A stretch of 16,050 nt of DNA. Origin: JBBRLG01 sp038231495 (GTDB lineage Bacteria > Planctomycetota > Planctomycetia > Gemmatales > Gemmataceae). Under the pieces are notes generated by a model. It was not told the origin of the DNA, did not search any database, and worked only from the letters and a program-made list of their open reading frames with translations. Below, piece after piece: positions 1-5,954 of this stretch. The DNA lies in the NCBI GenBank assembly GCA_038231495.1, contig JBBRLG010000095.1:1-16050 (forward strand), given 5' to 3'. The translations under genes and the position numbers were made by a program. Every line of letters begins with the position of its first letter. Positions within the stretch are counted from its first letter, which is position 1.

Positions 1-289
1 AAGGGGTCGCGGTGGGACAACGATTGGCACACGGGATGTGGCGGACGACTCCCACCCGCGGCGACCACCGCACAGCCCCACGTCGCGTGGGGGAAATCTT
101 GCGGGGGAGGGACACGCCGGCCCCCGGAGCTTTGCCACACCCGCGTCTCCGGGGCGCGCCAACCGCTATTGGCAATGGCTGGCGAACCGGCTGCGTAAGC
201 TGCCGGGTGGAGCGCCCGCGACTCCACCCGGCAGCTTACGCGGCCGGTTTGCCAATTTAGGTTGGCGCACCCCGTTGCGGTCCTCCAAC
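1..289. other. Stretch without a recognisable gene, 3' of tsaB
   Basis: I see no convincing coding region here; the open frames crossing it are arginine/proline-rich and look like chance frames in GC-rich DNA. It holds a small perfect hairpin (stem CCCCACG/CGTGGGG, 76-82 with 86-92, 3-nt loop) and the large inverted repeat listed separately at 150-274. Because tsaB reads leftwards and ends at 290, these structures lie just downstream of tsaB and could help end its transcript, although no T-run follows them. Confidence 0.5.
150..274. repeat. Large imperfect inverted repeat (hairpin-forming)
   Basis: The left arm (150-212) and right arm (222-274) are inverted copies around a 9-nt centre (213-221). 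The inner 20 bp (193-212 with 222-241) pair perfectly, and over the inner 32 bp there are only two mismatches. The outer part still matches (CGGGGYGCGCCAACC and ATTGGC blocks), but the left arm carries about 10 extra bases near 173-184. It lies 15 bp beyond the tsaB stop codon. It could be a transcript-ending or stabilising hairpin or a small mobile palindrome. No target duplication was found. Confidence 0.75.
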
Positions 290-1003
290 CTATTGGGCCG
301 TTCCCGAATGACGGCCGAGCCACTGTTGCTCGGCCGCGCTCGGGCGCAGGTAGAGCGGCTCGGTACTTAAGGGATCGTCTTTATCTCCTTCCGCTAACCG
401 CGCCAGGCCAAGGCGTAGCAGGCTGGCCGGCGTCGGGTGCCTTGTTTCAAGGGCAGCGCGAACGATCACCGCAGGTAGGCGGCTTTCCCACTTGGCGAGG
501 CCCGGTCCCGTGACGGCGGCGGTCGAAGCGCGGGCCAGTAACCATTCGTCAAACGGGCAGATGACGAGCGGGGCGGTCGGCACCCATTTTTCGCCCGTGC
601 GCGCGAAGGGTTGGAAATACACCTTGTCTTGCTGGGCGTCGGCCAACACGTCCACGCGGCTGATGTCGTCGGGCGTCTGGGACGCGATCGCGCGAAACGT
701 TTCGATGCCAAGCAACCGGCAACCGATAACGTGCGCGAACGTCTTGGCCGACATGATGCCGACGCGCAGGCCGGTGTAACTGCCCGGCCCGCGGCTGACC
801 ACCACCGCATCGACTGCGCGCGGCTGCCATCCCTGGGCGGCGAGTAACTCGGCCACCGTGGGTGCCAGGTCGCGGGCCGTCCGGCGGGTGTCGGTCAGCG
901 TGCGGACTTGCAGAAGGGTCGGCCCCTCCGCGGTCGCAACCTGGCCGACGCGGTCCGATGTCTCAATAATTAGCACACGAGGCAGGGGCGGTGGCATGCT
1001 CAC
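290..1003 (-). CDS. tsaB: tRNA N6-threonylcarbamoyladenosine biosynthesis protein TsaB
   Basis: TsaB is the non-catalytic, ASKHA-fold partner of TsaD in the bacterial complex (TsaB-TsaD-TsaE) that puts threonylcarbamoyl on A37 of ANN-decoding tRNAs in the cytoplasm. The 237-aa product has the family's N-terminal strand VLIIETSD (10-17) in place of LAIDT, and the diagnostic SRGPGSYTGLRVG block at about 70-82, followed by a helix resembling the TsaB/TsaD interface. Length is usual for TsaB (about 230 aa). The start is either GTG at 1003 or ATG at 997; neither has a strong ribosome binding site. It is divergent from the RNase HI gene across a 128-bp gap and stands alone, without tsaD or tsaE beside it. 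The product call is firm; the start is uncertain by two codons. Confidence 0.93.
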   Translation of the reverse strand: MSMPPPLPRVLIIETSDRVGQVATAEGPTLLQVRTLTDTRRTARDLAPTVAELLAAQGWQPRAVDAVVVSRGPGSYTGLRVGIMSAKTFAHVIGCRLLGIETFRAIASQTPDDISRVDVLADAQQDKVYFQPFARTGEKWVPTAPLVICPFDEWLLARASTAAVTGPGLAKWESRLPAVIVRAALETRHPTPASLLRLGLARLAEGDKDDPLSTEPLYLRPSAAEQQWLGRHSGTAQ

Positions 1004-1052
1004 CGGGGGTCGAAGGTTAAGGGTTCGATCGAAAACAGGACACCTACCACGA

Positions 1053-1081
1053 TTGACGCCTTCCGTGTCGCCGCCTACAAT
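1053..1081 (+). promoter_or_regulatory. Sigma70-type promoter for the RNase HI gene
   Basis: A TTGACG hexamer (1053-1058), a 17-bp spacer and TACAAT (1076-1081) match the housekeeping promoter at 5/6 and 5/6 positions with optimal spacing. A start near 1088 would give a leader of about 44 nt containing AAAGGA upstream of the ATG at 1132. It lies in the intergenic gap between divergent genes, as expected for a real promoter. Confidence 0.6.
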
Positions 1082-1131
1082 CGCCGCGACGGCAGTTCAG
1101 CTACTCTTCGCGGTCGCAAAGGAAAACGACA

Positions 1132-1791
1132 ATGGCCACGGCACCGGTTCTCCGCATCCACACCGACGGGGCGTCGCGCGGCAACCCCGGCACGGCGGCT
1201 TACGCTTATGTGATCGAACCGGAACAAGGCGATGATATTGAGGAAGCCGGCTGTCTGGGCACTCTGACCAACAATCAGGCGGAATATACCGCCCTCGTGC
1301 GCGCGCTGGAACACGCCCTGGAACTCGGCAACAACCATCAGGTTGTGGTCCACAGCGACAGCGAACTGCTCGTCAAGCAAATGAGCGGCGAGTACCGCGT
1401 CAAAAATGAGGATCTGCGCGACCTGTTTACCAAGGCCCAGGAGTTGCGCCGCGGGTTCGACGGCGGCGTCACGATCCGGCACGTGCGCCGCGGCGACAAC
1501 AAACGTGCCGACGCCCTGTGCAACGAGGTGCTCGACGGCACCCGCCTCTCGTCCGTGCGCGACCTCGTCAGGCCGAAGATTCCGCCCCCGTCGCCGAAAG
1601 CGAAGGCGGTTCCGCCCACCGCCAACTTGAAGGAACAGGCAGTGCAAGTGCTGGCCCGGGCGGCCCGCGCCTGGCAACAAGGCGCGGCGGAACCGGCAGC
1701 CGAAACGGTCTGGCGCGACCTGGTAAACGTCCTCGAACAACACGGCGTCAAGCTGCCACCGACCCACGAACGCGACGGCCGCTCGCCGTAG
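1132..1791 (+). CDS. rnhA: RNase HI-family ribonuclease with C-terminal extension
   Basis: This enzyme cleaves the RNA strand of RNA-DNA hybrids (R-loops, primer remnants) with two metal ions. The N-terminal 135 residues form a complete RNase H fold. The opening motif is HTDGASRGNPG (10-20), and the catalytic acids are D12, E51 (NNQAEYTAL), D76 (HSDSELL) and D127 (NKRADALCNE). The basic handle of the E. coli enzyme is not evident, which places it with the handle-less bacterial/archaeal type. At 219 aa it is about 65 residues longer than E. coli RNase HI. The extra part is a proline-rich linker (about 145-165, PPPSPKAKAVPP) and a predicted helical tail of unknown role (about 170-212). It starts at ATG 1132 behind AAAGGA and ends only 6 bp from the convergent Kdo hydroxylase gene. 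Confidence 0.9.
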   Translation: MATAPVLRIHTDGASRGNPGTAAYAYVIEPEQGDDIEEAGCLGTLTNNQAEYTALVRALEHALELGNNHQVVVHSDSELLVKQMSGEYRVKNEDLRDLFTKAQELRRGFDGGVTIRHVRRGDNKRADALCNEVLDGTRLSSVRDLVRPKIPPPSPKAKAVPPTANLKEQAVQVLARAARAWQQGAAEPAAETVWRDLVNVLEQHGVKLPPTHERDGRSP

Positions 1792-1797
1792 ATTTCT

Positions 1798-2670
1798 TTA
1801 CGCCGCCCGCTTCACCTTCTGCGCTGCGCACATCCTTTGCAATAGCGCCGCCGGCGATTCGTCCGGCAACGCCAGGCCTTCCGCCGGGATGAAGTACGAA
1901 TGCTCCAGTGCGAACCGACCGCGCAGTACGGCATGACTGCACGCGTCCGTCATTGCCAACCACACCGCACCCGGCGTGAAGTTCCACAAGTGCTTCGGCG
2001 TCTTTTCCTGGAACTTGTCGTTCATCTTCAAATAGTCGTGGAACCGCAGCATGAAGCGGTCGTACGCCGAGTGCCGCGGCCGGCCTGGGCGGAAGACGTG
2101 CAGCAGATTCTTGCCGACGTGCTTCAGCCAGCCGGCGTGCCGCGCCCCCGGTAGGCCCGCCGCGACGCCGAAGCGTTCCAGCAATTTCGCGAACGGTTCC
2201 GACGTGACCCAGACGCGCGGTTCGGTCGGGTTGATGTTGGCAAACACGCGCAGAATGCGGCAGCCCTGCGTCGGCCGATTCGGGAACGCATCGACGTGCA
2301 ACAGGTCGTTGCGGGCCGTCTGGCGCAGGCGGCGCGTCGCTTCTTCTTCCGGCCGATAGCTGCCGCGGTCGGGTTTCCACGTCGCGGCGTAGCGCGGCAA
2401 CGTTTGCGTCAACCAGGCCGTCACGTCTTGCGAAAAGCGCGCGAACGCCCTGCGCACCGCCTCGCCTTGGACGGGGCTGGTCTGCAAATAGCCGTGGGCG
2501 CGGTCCTTATTCGGGTCGTAGCTGATGTTTTTGGAAAACGGTGCCAGCCGCAGGTCGAGCAACATCGCGTGTTCGGCCCCCTCCGGCAGCGGGAACGGCG
2601 ACGTGGGATAGTGGACGACTTCGCCGCGCTCCAGGCGCTCGGCGATCCCGACGAGAGAGTTCTCGTTCAT
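1798..2670 (-). CDS. kdoO: Kdo hydroxylase (Fe(II)/2-oxoglutarate-dependent), KdoO family
   Basis: KdoO enzymes hydroxylate 3-deoxy-D-manno-oct-2-ulosonic acid (Kdo) of the lipopolysaccharide inner core to Ko, using oxygen, iron and 2-oxoglutarate. The 290-aa product has the family hallmark DLLHVDAFPNRPTQG (122-136) with an HxD pair (H125, D127). It continues with RILRVFANINP and PRVWVTSEPF (138-160), and has a distal histidine in DACSHAVLRG (H246) with R250 placed to bind 2-oxoglutarate. The start at 2670 is preferred because AAGGAG lies 9 nt upstream; in-frame ATGs at 2700 and 2751 have poor ribosome binding sites. No other Kdo or LPS gene is nearby. It lies 155 bp downstream of the histidine kinase gene on the same strand, with a repeat hairpin between them, so co-transcription is doubtful. 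Confidence 0.85.
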   Translation of the reverse strand: MNENSLVGIAERLERGEVVHYPTSPFPLPEGAEHAMLLDLRLAPFSKNISYDPNKDRAHGYLQTSPVQGEAVRRAFARFSQDVTAWLTQTLPRYAATWKPDRGSYRPEEEATRRLRQTARNDLLHVDAFPNRPTQGCRILRVFANINPTEPRVWVTSEPFAKLLERFGVAAGLPGARHAGWLKHVGKNLLHVFRPGRPRHSAYDRFMLRFHDYLKMNDKFQEKTPKHLWNFTPGAVWLAMTDACSHAVLRGRFALEHSYFIPAEGLALPDESPAALLQRMCAAQKVKRAA

Positions 2671-2753
2671 GGACGGAGGCTCCTTGTTTTTTTCGGACAT
2701 GGGAGGCGGGGAGATACCCACGGGTCCGGGAAAAAGCAAGGGCAAAAACACGA

Positions 2754-2800
2754 CCGCCGCTTGCGGCGTTGCAAGAAGAATGCAAAGCCGCGAGCGGCGG
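2754..2800. repeat. Dispersed palindromic repeat, copy 1 (hairpin)
   Basis: Two 20-nt arms (2754-2773 and 2781-2800) are inverted copies with 18 of 20 positions matching around a 7-nt loop. The outer part, CCGCCGCTTGCGGC, is shared with copies at 4644, 5894, 7360 and 7831. It sits between the 3' end of the histidine kinase gene (2826) and the Kdo hydroxylase start (2670), so it may also act as a transcript terminator or 3'-end stabiliser. Confidence 0.8.
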
Positions 2801-2825
2801 AAAGGAGATGTTTCTATTTATCGGC

Positions 2826-4598
2826 TCAGGCCACGGCTTCCATCGGCCCTGCCGCGCGCGGCAAGTGCAGCAAAAACCGCGTCGGCTCGTTGGGCCGCTG
2901 CGGGGCCAGGCGTACGTCGCCGCCCTGTTGCCGCATCAACCGCCAGGCGATCGGCAAACCCAGGCCTTTGCCACGACCCGCCGAGCGGCCCGAATAGAAC
3001 GGGTCGAACAGGTAATCGCGCTGTGTCGGGTCCGGCCCAGTACCGCTATCCTCGACCGCGATCCGCACCTCTGCCGCAGCGATTGGATCGACGAGAAAGA
3101 CACGCGCCCAACCCTCGGCCGGTGCCGCCTCGACCGCGTTTTGCAGCAAGCACGTCAGCGCGACGCGCACCTGGTCGGCGTCGGCGTACACGCGCATCTG
3201 CGCCGGACACGGGCCGACCTCGACGCGAACTTTTTTCTCGCCGGCCAGGTCGCGCAACGACGCGGCCACCTCACCCAGCAGGGTCGGCAGGTCGAACCAA
3301 TGATTGTTCGGCGTCGCCGGCCGAGCGAACTGCATCAGGTCGAGCAAGATCGTGTGGACGCGCTTCGTCTGGGCGATGATCTTGTACAGCGCCGTGGACA
3401 CCGTCGTGCCACCCTCGTCGGTGAACCACTCTTCCTGATGGCCCAGGAGATATTGCGCTTGCCCGGAAATCACGGCCAGCGGGTTGTTAATCTCATGACC
3501 CGCCCCCGCCGCGAACTCGGCCAGCGCCGCCAATTTGCACGCCTGCAAGCGCTCCGACTCGCCGTGAATCTGTTCCTGCAAGAGGGCGTGCAGGTCGTCG
3601 AGGTTTTCGTCGAGCCGCTTTTGCAACGGCACGGCCCGCAGCCGGCGGTTGTCCGCCGCGATGCGCAGCAGGTCGGGCAACAACGGCTCGCGGTCGGGCG
3701 CTTCCCAGTTGGCAAGGACCGCGGTATCGTGGTTCGTTTCGTCGGCACCGGCCAGTTCACTGCAACGGGCAAACGACACGCCCAGTGCCGCGGTGGCTTC
3801 CGGCACGGTGGTGGCGTCAACCAGGCCGAGGTCGATGCCCTTGTCGCGGGCCAGGCCGATGGCCAGCTTCGTCAGCGGGAACAGAACGCGATCCGCGCCA
3901 AACGTCTTGGCCACCGGCAGCGGTAGGCGCAAATGACCGGCAACCGCGGTGATCCAGTCCGGCAAATTCCAGCGGCGGCCGATGCGGCGGCCGATGGCAC
4001 CCGCGTCCAGACCCCAGTGCTGGTGCTGGCTGCGTACGCCGTCGCGCGTCAACTCCGGATCGGCCAGACAGGCGGCGGCTTTGGCGGCGTCCCCGGCGGC
4101 GACCGCGAACCAGCCGAGCGGGGCCAGGAGACCGCAGACCCAGGCTTCTTCCGGGTCGCCCATGCTGAGGCGCTCCGCCAAACGGTGATTCAAGCGGGCG
4201 TAAGACAACGCGGCCCGGTAGACCACCTGCAAGTGCGGCTGTTTCCAGTCCACGAAGCAGGCCGGCGACTGTGCGAGGTGTTCGAGGGCGGCGTCGAGGA
4301 GGGCGGGGTCGTGGAGGCAAGCTTGCAAAGAAGTTGAGGCGGCGGACGATTTCGCGCGGGAAAAGGCAGTGCCGGAAAGGCGTAACAATAAGAGAACCGC
4401 GCCCGGGTCGGAGCGGAGGACGTTCCAGGTGTCGGGGGTGGGTGAGCGTCCGAGCGCGACCAGAGACGCAGCGCAGGGCGACAGCCAAGGCAACTCGGTC
4501 ACGAGCGGGGCCAGTGCCGACGGCACCGGGGACGCGATGACCGGTGCCGATACCGTTCTGGCGGGCGCCGAACGGTCGGGTTCGGCTCGTTCCTTCAC
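2826..4598 (-). CDS. HDOD-domain sensor histidine kinase
   Basis: The 590-aa product is a predicted soluble histidine kinase; I see no membrane segment. Residues about 60-260 resemble a HDOD domain, including GLLAPLG (156-162) and WNLPDWITAVAGH (210-222); the HD metal pair is absent, as usual for HDOD. A helical linker (about 310-355) leads to the dimerisation/phosphorylation helix with GAGHEINNPLAVISGQ (365-380), phospho-accepting H368. The ATPase domain has an N box (LLQNAVEAA, N487), G1 (DSGTGPD, 517-523), F box (LFDPFYSG, 530-537) and G2 (GKGLGLPIAWRLM, 543-555), so it should be active. The GTG start at 4598 has AAGGAG 8 nt upstream; a TTG at 4625 is open but worse. It follows the response regulator gene on the same strand after 94 bp and is its likely partner. 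The signal sensed is unknown. Confidence 0.88.
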   Translation of the reverse strand: MKERAEPDRSAPARTVSAPVIASPVPSALAPLVTELPWLSPCAASLVALGRSPTPDTWNVLRSDPGAVLLLLRLSGTAFSRAKSSAASTSLQACLHDPALLDAALEHLAQSPACFVDWKQPHLQVVYRAALSYARLNHRLAERLSMGDPEEAWVCGLLAPLGWFAVAAGDAAKAAACLADPELTRDGVRSQHQHWGLDAGAIGRRIGRRWNLPDWITAVAGHLRLPLPVAKTFGADRVLFPLTKLAIGLARDKGIDLGLVDATTVPEATAALGVSFARCSELAGADETNHDTAVLANWEAPDREPLLPDLLRIAADNRRLRAVPLQKRLDENLDDLHALLQEQIHGESERLQACKLAALAEFAAGAGHEINNPLAVISGQAQYLLGHQEEWFTDEGGTTVSTALYKIIAQTKRVHTILLDLMQFARPATPNNHWFDLPTLLGEVAASLRDLAGEKKVRVEVGPCPAQMRVYADADQVRVALTCLLQNAVEAAPAEGWARVFLVDPIAAAEVRIAVEDSGTGPDPTQRDYLFDPFYSGRSAGRGKGLGLPIAWRLMRQQGGDVRLAPQRPNEPTRFLLHLPRAAGPMEAVA

Positions 4599-4643
4599 GG
4601 CGGTGGCTCCTTCCCTGGAAACCAATGGGGGAGTAGAGAATCC

Positions 4644-4684
4644 GCCGCTTGCGGCTGAGCGCTCCGCGCTCAGCCGCGAGCGGC
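4644..4684. repeat. Dispersed palindromic repeat, copy 2 (best-formed copy)
   Basis: Left arm GCCGCTTGCGGCTGAGCGC (4644-4662) and its inverted partner (4666-4684) match at 18 of 19 positions around a 3-nt loop; the one mismatch is compatible with G-U pairing in RNA. It fills much of the 94-bp gap between the response regulator stop and the histidine kinase start, so it could reduce read-through or protect the upstream part of a shared transcript. Confidence 0.85.
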
Positions 4685-4692
4685 AAAGGCAA

Positions 4693-5277
4693 TTACTGCG
4701 GGGTCAGTGCCGGCTCGATCTCGAGCAGGCCGCACATGCGGTCGATCAACTCTTCGATGTCGAACGGCTTGTGCAGGAAGTCGTCGGCACCCGACAGGCG
4801 CAACTCCTGCACCTTATCTTCCTCGATCATGCCGGAGATGCACAGGATGCGCACGTCTTCCAGCGTGCTGTCGGCGCGGACGCGGTGGCAAACTTCCTTG
4901 CCGTTGATGTCCGGCAGCATCACGTCGAGCACGATCAGGTCGGGGCGGTATTCCTTGACCATCATGCCAGCGTCGAAGCCGTTGGAGGCGATGCGCACCT
5001 CGAAACGGCCGTCCTCTTCGAGGACCTTGGTCATCAACTCGACCAGCTCGGCGTCGTCGTCCACGAGCAGTACTTTGCGCTTGCCGCTCTCGAGGGCGTC
5101 GGTCGGAATGCCGTTATCTTTCATGAATTTGTAGAGGGCTTCGCGGGGGATGCGCCGGAAGCGGGAGCCGGGCACGCGGAACCCTTTGAGCTGGCCGTTG
5201 TCGAAGCAACGGATGATGGTCTGCTGGCTGACCTTGCACACTTTGGCGGCTTCGCCGGTCGTGAAAACAGTTTTCAT
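4693..5277 (-). CDS. Response regulator with N-terminal excisionase-type HTH and C-terminal receiver
   Basis: The 194-aa product has an N-terminal MerR/excisionase-like helix-turn-helix (about 1-55: TTGEAAKVCKVSQQTIIRCFDNGQLKGFRVPGSRFRRIP), probably for DNA binding. A complete receiver domain follows (about 68-188) with the acidic pocket DDD (73-75), phospho-acceptor D118 (VLDVMLP), S148 and K170 (HKPF). The usual response regulator order is receiver first, effector last; here it is reversed. The start at ATG 5277 (MKTVFTTGEA) puts the HTH at the extreme N-terminus. GGAAGG lies 13 nt upstream, rather far; an in-frame ATG at 5289 is less likely because the same site would be only 1 nt away. 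The histidine kinase gene follows on the same strand. Targets are unknown. Confidence 0.9.
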   Translation of the reverse strand: MKTVFTTGEAAKVCKVSQQTIIRCFDNGQLKGFRVPGSRFRRIPREALYKFMKDNGIPTDALESGKRKVLLVDDDAELVELMTKVLEEDGRFEVRIASNGFDAGMMVKEYRPDLIVLDVMLPDINGKEVCHRVRADSTLEDVRILCISGMIEEDKVQELRLSGADDFLHKPFDIEELIDRMCGLLEIEPALTPQ

Positions 5278-5616
5278 GCGTTCGTCCATCCCTTCCTGGC
5301 CAGGGGCCAGTCGCACGAGTGGGGTCTGACGGGCCACTATTCCGTGGGTCGGCCCCAGACCGATTTCATCCCTGAACTGCCTCTTGCCTATCCGTCAAGC
5401 GGTGTCCCGGCACGTGCCGGACTCGATGGCGTAATCGTCGTCCTGGGTGGAGAGGATTGGGGCAATCCGCTTTCCCGCCGGGCGGAGCGGGTCGGGTCCA
5501 CCGGGCGGTTGCGGGAACCTCCGGGCCGGACCACGGCGGACTGATTCACCCCGGGAGACTGGGTAGGTGCAAATTCAGGTCGGATGCGCGAATTGCCAAT
5601 CTTGCCACCTAGGAGG

Positions 5617-5644
5617 ATTATAACGCAGCTGCGCGGCCTGTCAA
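5617..5644 (-). promoter_or_regulatory. Consensus sigma70-type promoter upstream of the HTH-receiver gene
   Basis: On the minus strand TTGACA (5644-5639), a 16-bp spacer and TATAAT (5622-5617) give a perfect match to both hexamers with near-optimal spacing. Transcription would start near 5610 and run about 330 nt before the regulator's ATG at 5277. The strength of the match and the length of the leader are both unusual. It could instead drive a small RNA in the leader region. Confidence 0.65.
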
Positions 5645-5893
5645 CTTCAACCGATTGCGCCGCCATGTCACAAACCCCATCAAGACAACGACTTCCAACG
5701 GGCAGTGGAATTTACTTATCCACCTGTCAATTTTTGACTTGCTTGCGGAGCTTCTGGTGCTTACTCGATTTCCCTGGCTTTCGGACCCTACCATCCTTTA
5801 TCGGAACGCCAGGCTTCCGCGATTACTTCCGTTTCCCCATATTGCCGATCTTGGTGCCAGCGGTCTCGGACTCTTTATGCCCAATCTTGTTTG

Positions 5894-5918
5894 GCCGCTG
5901 CGCTCAGCCGCAAGCGGC
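5894..5918. repeat. Dispersed palindromic repeat, copy 3 (internally deleted)
   Basis: The right half CGCTCAGCCGCAAGCGGC is intact at 5901-5918, but the left half is reduced to GCCGCT (5894-5899), leaving a 6-bp stem. It lies 36 bp downstream of the mnmG stop codon. Confidence 0.7.
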
Positions 5919-5954
5919 AAAACCACGTTAGGACGCTCTTTTACCTTCTCCGCC

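Larger units (their letters stand above)
5278..5954. other. 677-bp intergenic region between mnmG and the response regulator gene
   Basis: I see no convincing gene. It holds a consensus minus-strand promoter (5617-5644) and a leader of about 330 nt for the response regulator gene. The leader has a perfect 14-bp palindrome CCGGCACGTGCCGG (5407-5420) and a short hairpin (5297-5311, stem CTGGCC). A shortened copy of the dispersed palindrome lies at 5894-5918. Part of the region (about 5640-5900) is visibly less GC-rich than the genes around it. On the minus strand about 5738-5880 is purine-rich and would encode lysine-rich peptides interrupted by stops. A single TTATCCACC (5716-5724) resembles one DnaA box, with no cluster. 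Confidence 0.55.

Noticed and set aside
2541..3926. Long plus-strand open frame (461 codons) opposite the histidine kinase gene
   Set aside because: Its product is low-complexity and arginine-rich without any domain, and the opposite strand encodes a complete HDOD histidine kinase with correct motifs and ribosome binding site. GC-rich codon bias commonly opens such antisense frames.
4369..5544. Plus-strand frame of 391 codons opposite the regulator and kinase genes
   Set aside because: It is antisense to the receiver and HTH domains; no domain or start signal supports it.
5640..5900. Possible replication origin next to mnmG (gidA)
   Set aside because: gidA is near oriC in many bacteria and one DnaA-like box (TTATCCACC, 5716-5724) is present, but I found no box cluster, no dnaA or dnaN, and no AT-rich unwinding repeats.
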